From: Siphonodentalium dalli
Lineage: Eukaryota > Mollusca > Scaphopoda > Gadilida > Siphonodentaliidae
Direction of reading: 5' to 3'
Length of the DNA: 64,000 bases
Assembly: GCA_032622095.1 (NCBI GenBank)
Contig: CP136069.1
Coordinates: 36,802,194 to 36,866,193 of the forward strand
Made by a program: the position numbers and the translations under genes. Below, piece after piece: positions 57,816 through 64,000 of the stretch. A model generated the notes under the pieces. It did no database searches. It was given only the letters and a program-made list of their open reading frames with translations, and had not been told where the DNA came from. Every line of letters starts with the position of its first letter. Position 1 is the stretch's first letter.

Positions 57816-60800
57816 GTTTTAGTGCTACCCAAATATTACAAATACGTCTAAATAGTTTAGGCAAATATGGACGTAGGTGTCGCCTCGAGAGCGAATTTAT
57901 GTGACCTACATTTTTTTTAGCATTAAAACTTAACTTTCGGAATCCCTATGTTGGATTTGTCAATTGGGCGGACCTTTTTTCACCACGTGATTTTATTGAA
58001 TCACCTACATGTAATTGGCAGTAGTTTACTATAGTATAAAATAATTGGGCATAACCGTCTGACTTTAGGTTTTATAAGAAACGTTTGCGTGAATCGTCAT
58101 ATTCTTAACACCTTCAAAATTATCTGACGCAACATGACGTTATGACTGTCTTCCAAGATTCAATGGTTACATTATATCACCGTACTCTGGTCATCGCCCT
58201 ATTATAAGGTATCAACATTGGACGAATATCTCTCAGCGAAAGCTGTCAATATACGTCGACTTTATTGTTTTGTTCAAATAACCGATTTTTCATCGGTTGT
58301 CTCAAGAAAGGCACATGGTGTTAAATAAAGTCCACTTACCTGACTAATCCAATATACGGATTCCGAATGTTAAGCATACAATTGTAATGAATTGAAGGAT
58401 TAGTTATTTTAACGGAGTTATGGGGTGGTGCTTTCATGAAAATTTGGCGTTGTGACTAATTAGTCTTCATAATCGGTGGTGAATGAAAGCTTATCGGAAA
58501 TTATTTCATAATGACTCTCGAGGTTATTTGTCAATCATTTATTGTTCAACCGCCATATATTGGCTTTTGTCAGTCATTGCATACACATATTTCGATAGAA
58601 ATTAGAACAAATAACAAAGAAAAGATACATGCCAGCCGAAAACAATTCTAATGTCGTAAAAGAGAACCGAGAGAATAACAGTTTGGTGCATTTGCCGCGG
58701 ACTGGCAACACGTCAACATAATAACATGTCAAACGTCAAGGCGTTTGTCATTTTGTTGGCAATGGGTGTTCGGTTATAACCAATAATATATTGGTGTATC
58801 AATGCAATGGCGAGGAACCTTTCAACCAATTGGACGTATGCTCTACATATTTCATAATTATCATAACTTTGGTTTGGCACGTCCGATTTAAAAAAATGTG
58901 TTCATATGTTTTCTCCCCAAGCACATACTATTAACATATACACAGAAATAACATATAATCAACTATATACACAAAGGCTTTACCTATATAGACATTTTGC
59001 AAAATCAGTACATTAAAGCTCCAATATATGCCTAAGAATATAATCTAGATCTGACTATGGTTTTCTTGTGTTACTATGTGCTTGATCAAATCACCATAGC
59101 CTAGCATATATAGGTCCTCTGAATATTGTCATAAACGCATACAGTACGTCTATCACGAATTCACATGAAAACATCACGTTTCAATCGCGCCTGCTATTGT
59201 ACGTGATTCGCACAATAGTGGCCGCGAAGTGGGGTCCACCAAACGCGCTTCTCCATTATTGCCAGTTATGAGAAAAGTCGATATTTCAATTCGGGAGAGA
59301 TCGCGAGTCTGTCTGTGTACATTTATGACCCTCGTGGTGTGATTGTCTGGAGCGGACTGTATTATAGCATCGCGGGTTACCGCGATAGTAACCAAATTCG
59401 CGCGTGCAGAATTTCTTTAACACAAAATTCAATCTTAGTTTCATCAACGGGATCATGTCATATCAGATTGGTAAAACATATATGGTAATGCCCGTCGTAC
59501 CAAAACAGTGTGGCATGTGGCTTTCGTCCTACATTGTATATGCGATACATGCAGCATTAATATTTACGTGGACATGTCAAGAGTTGACTTTAAATTGTTC
59601 AGGATTAGGTAAATACCATGATGAGTAAATTGGTAATTTTTGTCATCACGCCTGCGGCTATATGACGGTGTATATGTATCTCATATCGCATGTATTGGCC
59701 ACGATATGTCTATCAAAACTGATGAGTGTTATCATAATTTCATTTGTAACAAATTTGGTACTGCATGGTAACACGGGGTTGAATATCATTTGATGACTTG
59801 TGTGAATGTTTACTCGCTGGCAAGCAGTTACTTGATTGATTGTCATTCATTCATGTGTAGTGATGTTCAGGTAATATTTGCAACAAACAGCCATAATTAT
59901 GCTGCATGTTGATGGTGCTAATTATATGAACACCCCTAGACATGAATAGGGACCCATGAAGCTACTTTTATTATATTCAACTTGGCTGATATCACCACAT
60001 ACATAAATCATAGAACATTTAAAAGTGTACTTGTAGCAATGAATGGTAGAATTGGTTTGATGCAGCACTGTAGTTGCTACCTTCAGGCGGCGGGCAACAT
60101 GACACTTTCGCGCATGTTATCGTTCACACCACAGATCAGAGGCCGTTACAAACCACCGGGGACCAAACAATGTGACTGATGATCCTTCATATCGATGAAT
60201 GTGCAACACCGCTCGTAATGCATTTTGAAAGTTATGTCGCATAAAATTGATTGTTATTCTGCTATATTAGTTCGATTTAAACTGTGAAGTTTTGGAGACA
60301 AAATAATCACACACAACCGCTTTGCTGTCTTGGGTGGTCATTTGGCCTCATCAGACACTCCACTCAGTATTACTTGAACTTATATATTTTCTGTGCACAC
60401 GTTTAGATCAGAGGATACTATATATATATAGTCTTATAATAATATAATTATTTTTCCAGTCATTAAGTGATCGAATTCAGAAAGTTATGGACGGTATGGA
60501 ACAATAAAGAGCATTCCTTGTTATTCTATTCCTGCGGTGGTAGAAGTAAAGAGAGTTTGTTTCACTTCGGTGTTAACATTGAAAACAGCTGGAAAATAGC
60601 TGTGTCATTGACAAGTATTTTTTCCAGCATATGGAGCCGATATATCAATATATCGTGTATTTATCATGCTTGACGCCCCACCCAAACAGAGACCACGTCC
60701 CTGTATAAGACCAAGTGGGTGTATTGGAATTCAAGCTAGAAATCGTTTAACAAATAACCAATGGGGTGCAAACTTTTTCTCGAAGCGGCGATATTTTATT

Positions 60801-61116
60801 GCAGTTCAGCACATATTTACAAGGACATCCTACATCAACAAACACGCCGATATTACCCAAGGGCGGCTGTCGTCAACGTACGCAAATTGTGATTATATAA
60901 CGGAGTGCAGATCTTCTCCACATGCATTATAGAAACAATGTATATGGTACCGACATAATCTGCAGCGTGATACAATGTAAGCTTGATAAAAACATGTCGC
61001 CATATAACTGTAAAGGATATGTCTGAGGCCAAATAATCGCATAAAGCGACCGTGGGTGAGTATCTGTGTCTCAGACACTTCAGGGACTGTACATTCTAAA
61101 TATATCAATTGATATA
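57816..61116. other. Gene-less stretch downstream of GT31
   Basis: Presumed 3' untranslated region first; an AATAAA at about 58324-58330 is a possible polyadenylation signal. Beyond that only short frames (for example 59174-59395 minus, 59404-59628 plus, 60666-60932 plus), none recognisable. Confidence 0.45.
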
Positions 61117-61443
61117 GTTAAACGGACATGGCTCATTCGAACCTCCAAATGTTTTTCTACGTAATTTGGAGCGACGGATAGCATATGTCGATAAATAAAC
61201 GAATTATTGGTATACCAGCTTCATGTGCTCCGAAATCACTGGCCAAAGTCACAAAACGCTCTTTATTGCTACCATATCAGGAATAGACTACCACGGCACG
61301 CTCTTTTCTGTTCCATGTTGTGCAAATGGCTGCTTTGAGTTTGGGACCCAACCACCTTGTTCACAGGTGTATTTTTCATTACTTCAATGCGTCTTTTTGG
61401 GTTACATAATGTTCGTAGAAAGGTAATTCAGAAATGTAACCAC
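61117..61443 (+). repeat. Dispersed repeat, copy 2 (partner at 11731)
   Basis: Same ordered landmarks as 11731-12130 in the same orientation. It abuts the Gypsy relic to its right. Confidence 0.72.
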
Positions 61444-63226
61444 CTATTTCGATACTGAGAAAAATTCAAAAGAGTTCCGCACAAAGCACACACGAGGAGC
61501 AGGATTTCTTTACATCCTCTGTGGAGAAAGGAAGATTTTTGGAGCGAACAAAATGAAGTATTCTGGTGAAGAATATAGACATTCTTCGAGTGGAACTCCA
61601 CCAGAAAATGATCATTGGCTAAGACGCTCTACTCGCGAATCCAGAGTTCCTGATCCACCATTTTATCTGAATCTGAAGAAACTGGTAGAGTTTTGCGTTT
61701 GCTTCAATTGCTGTATATTTTCTATCAGAATCTTTGATTGGAATTTGATGGTGGAGAAAACTTTATAACCTGCGAGAGTATTCACCATAGCGTTTATCTG
61801 TGGGAGAGGATATGCGTCCAGTTCTGTATAGATATTAATGGTTTGAGAGTAATCTATACACAGTCTCTTCTTGTGCCATTGTAGGGGTCATTTGAAACTA
61901 CAACTTGAACATGCACGGAGAGTTGCTAGGTTCTATGATGCCTTCGGATAGGTAGTGCGTGACTTGTTGTTGAGTGAACACTTCATCATCCTTCGAACAT
62001 TGCTCGACTTCGTAGCAATCGTCTTAATATCAGGTTTCATATTTTCAAAAAGAGCACAAAGTGACGCCGGATTCGATATTTTCAATTCGGGTTTGCTACC
62101 ACCAAACTATATTATCAGTCTTGAGTGTTGTTTTTTGGAAGTATTGTCCCAGAATATCACCGCACAAGTCTTCCATCACATTCAGATGTGTTGATTTGTA
62201 AACATCATCTGAGCCTATGTGAATGTCAACATAACATGTGTCACTAGCCTTGGTTTTCATGGTGGTCTGAGCAATCGAAATGTCCTGATGACGTGATTTG
62301 TAATTTCAGGACATTCGCAGTCTGCTTACTAATAAAGCTGTCCATACTGCCAGTCGACCAGTGCTGGCGCACTTGTCCACATACTATAACGTCAGTTGAT
62401 GACTTTGCTAGACTCTGAGCACATGAAGTTGTTATCAAACAGAGCGTTGTAGCGAACATCGCAGCTGCCGTCTTCGATTGAAAGCCATTAGATAAGCAGA
62501 CTTTCGAATAGTGTACCTTCTTTGTACATTTGCTGCACACGCCGTCTCGAGCGGGACAAAATATACGAGCATGTAACTGTCCTCCAAAGAAGAAGGATGC
62601 AGCAGCAACGGACATAGCAAGTTCCTTTTGATCAGATGCATTATCACCATGATCATTTGATGATCACGGTACCATTCAGCAGCAGAGGTGTTGGTCACAG
62701 ATGTATACGATTCAGAGTTCTTCTGGGCTAAATCTTGCGCACTGGCCTGGCCGAATGCTGAAGTGAGATCCAGAGTCTTATTAACCAAGAGCCTCTGCCG
62801 AATTAATGGTGATAGTATGTCATTGATGAATTAGTCACGGACAAGCTACTCCATGTATTGTTCGGCAGATATTGCCTTTAAGTTACAGTCTTTGCTTAGC
62901 TTCTTCAGCTCTTGCAGATATTCTCACGGGGATTCTCCAGACTGTTGTCGTCTTGTCGCAAGTAAATATCTCGCAATTATTTCATTTGTTGTTTTAACGT
63001 AAATCTGCGTCAGTTTGGATCGCATCAGCAATGTCAGAACAGTCCTCGATGTACTAAAAACGTTGTGAAACACGTAGTTCACCAGGGTTCGAAACTCATC
63101 AGGAGCCCCGTCACTGCACTCTTCGATGAAGTTGTCGAAGGTACGTAACCAATGCTTCCATTCCCTTGCAGCTGTAGGAGAGTTCGGATCCAGATCCAAT
63201 CGAGACGGTTTCAGCAGAGTGTCCAT
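61444..63226 (-). pseudogene. Decayed Gypsy-type LTR retrotransposon (gag-pol relic)
   Basis: Read on the minus strand: a gag start at 63226 (about 100 residues, MDTLLKPSRLDLD), frameshifts, a nucleocapsid zinc-knuckle-like region (CPARDGVCSKCTKKVHYSK, about 62490-62570), a protease active-site remnant near 62330-62370 (TGSMDSF, with the preceding Asp changed by a frameshift), then RT start (RLCIDYSQTIN, YPLPQI) near 61810-61870 and HHQIPIKDSDRKYTA near 61700-61750. Next comes an abrupt jump to integrase zinc-binding text (STEDVKKSC...CAEL) at 61444-61530, so most of RT, RNase H and the 5' part of integrase are deleted. No LTRs are found. It is an inactive relic. Confidence 0.8.
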
Positions 63227-63539
63227 GATAATGATTGTGGTTGTCGATATGATTTATGTTGATTAAATTAAGAGATAGACCGTCTAGATATTAGGCTTTA
63301 ATCAACATAAAACACAGGTATACAGGGACCTGAAACAGAAGAAACCAAATGTCAAATATCAGTCATATAACAGTTCGTAAATAAGGAAATCTCACCGCAA
63401 CGATCAAACCCGAAAAAAGGGGTTTCCACACCTGAGCTCTCTGAGGAAGTGGAAAGTCCACACGGACATACATAGAAAACTTGTCAATTGTTAACCCTTT
63501 GAAATACTAATATATTAGCATAGATAATATTAGCTAATA
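63227..63539. other. Upstream flank of Gypsy relic with small hairpin
   Basis: 15-bp arms 'tttatgttgattaaa' (63249) and 'tttaatcaacataaa' (63297) form a short hairpin. No LTR recognised. No gene. Confidence 0.5.
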
Positions 63540-64000
63540 GATCATATTGTGATACCCACATCCATGACCGACTTCGTTTTAAGGTGTGAGATATTTGATG
63601 ACAAACTGTCTAAAACATCATGTCACGTTCCTGTGGCATGTCATCTTGAATGTGCAGAGATCACTGCTCCTCCCATGACACACCACACTCAGACACGCTT
63701 TAATTGGAAGAATTTGGATATCAACAAATTCCAACAGTTCTTGGACTCTTAATGTACATTTCTGATTTCATGTGTCATTTCCAGTTAATTAGACCTATCC
63801 AATATGTACCAAGACATAGTTGTCGCTTTGCTAAATGCTTCAGAGTTTGCTGCGACCACACGGAGGCGCAACGTTCATTATCTTAACCAGTACTGGAATG
63901 AAGAGCTTGAACTGCTTCACAAATATTCTAACTCACGCCGACACCCATAAATCCAGGGTAGCAGGCCGCATTTAGTTGAGTCAGAGTCCTACGCCAACTA
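63540..64000 (+). pseudogene. LINE ORF2 relic (endonuclease end and linker), runs off window
   Basis: In one frame: DHIVIPTSM (intact: DHILIPTTL), then LSKTSCHVPVACHL where SNHRPVTLSM is expected, so the catalytic SDH is already CHV; then a stop at 63750, MYQDIVVALLNASE (intact: IIYDSIVNAISNAS), YWNEELELLHK (intact: FWNEHLKTMHT) and SRPHLVESESYAN (intact: GRPRADTHSESYTN). At least three in-frame stops. It is a decayed copy of the intact 21-27 kb LINE family, on the opposite strand. Confidence 0.8.

Noticed and set aside
59174-59395. 73-residue minus-strand frame in a slightly CpG-rich patch
   Set aside because: Protein-like composition but no recognised motif and no supporting exon structure.

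Overview
This window looks like metazoan nuclear DNA, most likely from a marine invertebrate. I cannot name the species. Evidence: AT-rich, mostly non-coding sequence; many non-LTR and DNA-transposon relics; minisatellites and (TA)n tracts; and one animal-type Golgi glycosyltransferase coded in a single exon behind a probable splice acceptor. There is no operon structure, no prokaryotic gene density and no recognisable rRNA or tRNA gene. Only three long reading frames are convincingly real: ORF1 and ORF2 of a full-length LINE (minus strand) and a GT31 beta-1,3-galactosyltransferase-like gene (plus strand, 56410-57666).

Layout. 0-6.7 kb: non-coding DNA with a 400-bp piggyBac-like MITE (1859-2258), a diverged tandem duplication and a 600-bp inverted-repeat element. 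6.7-8.3 kb: a LINE reverse-transcriptase relic split by a hAT-type MITE with an 8-bp target duplication. 8.3-13.1 kb: nothing gene-like. 13.1-16.4 kb: two head-to-tail non-autonomous DNA transposons (41-bp TIRs), each carrying an expandable 61-bp minisatellite. 19.2-29.4 kb: an intact LINE of about 6.2 kb lying exactly between two 1,991-bp direct repeats that look identical. 29.9-31.4 kb: degenerate repeats and a 143-bp satellite. 34.4-44.5 kb: a minus-strand LINE 3' end, then a LINE relic of the intact element's family cut just after its catalytic RT motif by an 8.1-kb foldback-like element with long complex inverted arms. 44.7-54.5 kb: hairpin elements, a 1.3-kb degenerate minisatellite and a (TA)n tract. 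54.5-57.9 kb: an 816-bp tandem duplication, each unit holding a piggyBac-like MITE, directly upstream of the GT31 gene. 61.1-64 kb: a dispersed repeat, a decayed Gypsy-type LTR retrotransposon (minus) and another relic of the intact LINE's family running off the right edge (plus).

How parts relate. The window is a record of layered transposition. One LINE family is present as an intact copy (21195-27429), a copy split by the foldback element (35393-36026 plus 44139-44451) and a decayed copy (63540-64000). One hairpin MITE family is present as three good copies, one edge fragment and two diverged relatives. The most unusual structure is the young LINE between two 2-kb direct repeats: either an extraordinarily long target-site duplication, a recombination product, or an assembly artefact. 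Product and family calls come from reading motifs by eye; no database search was run.
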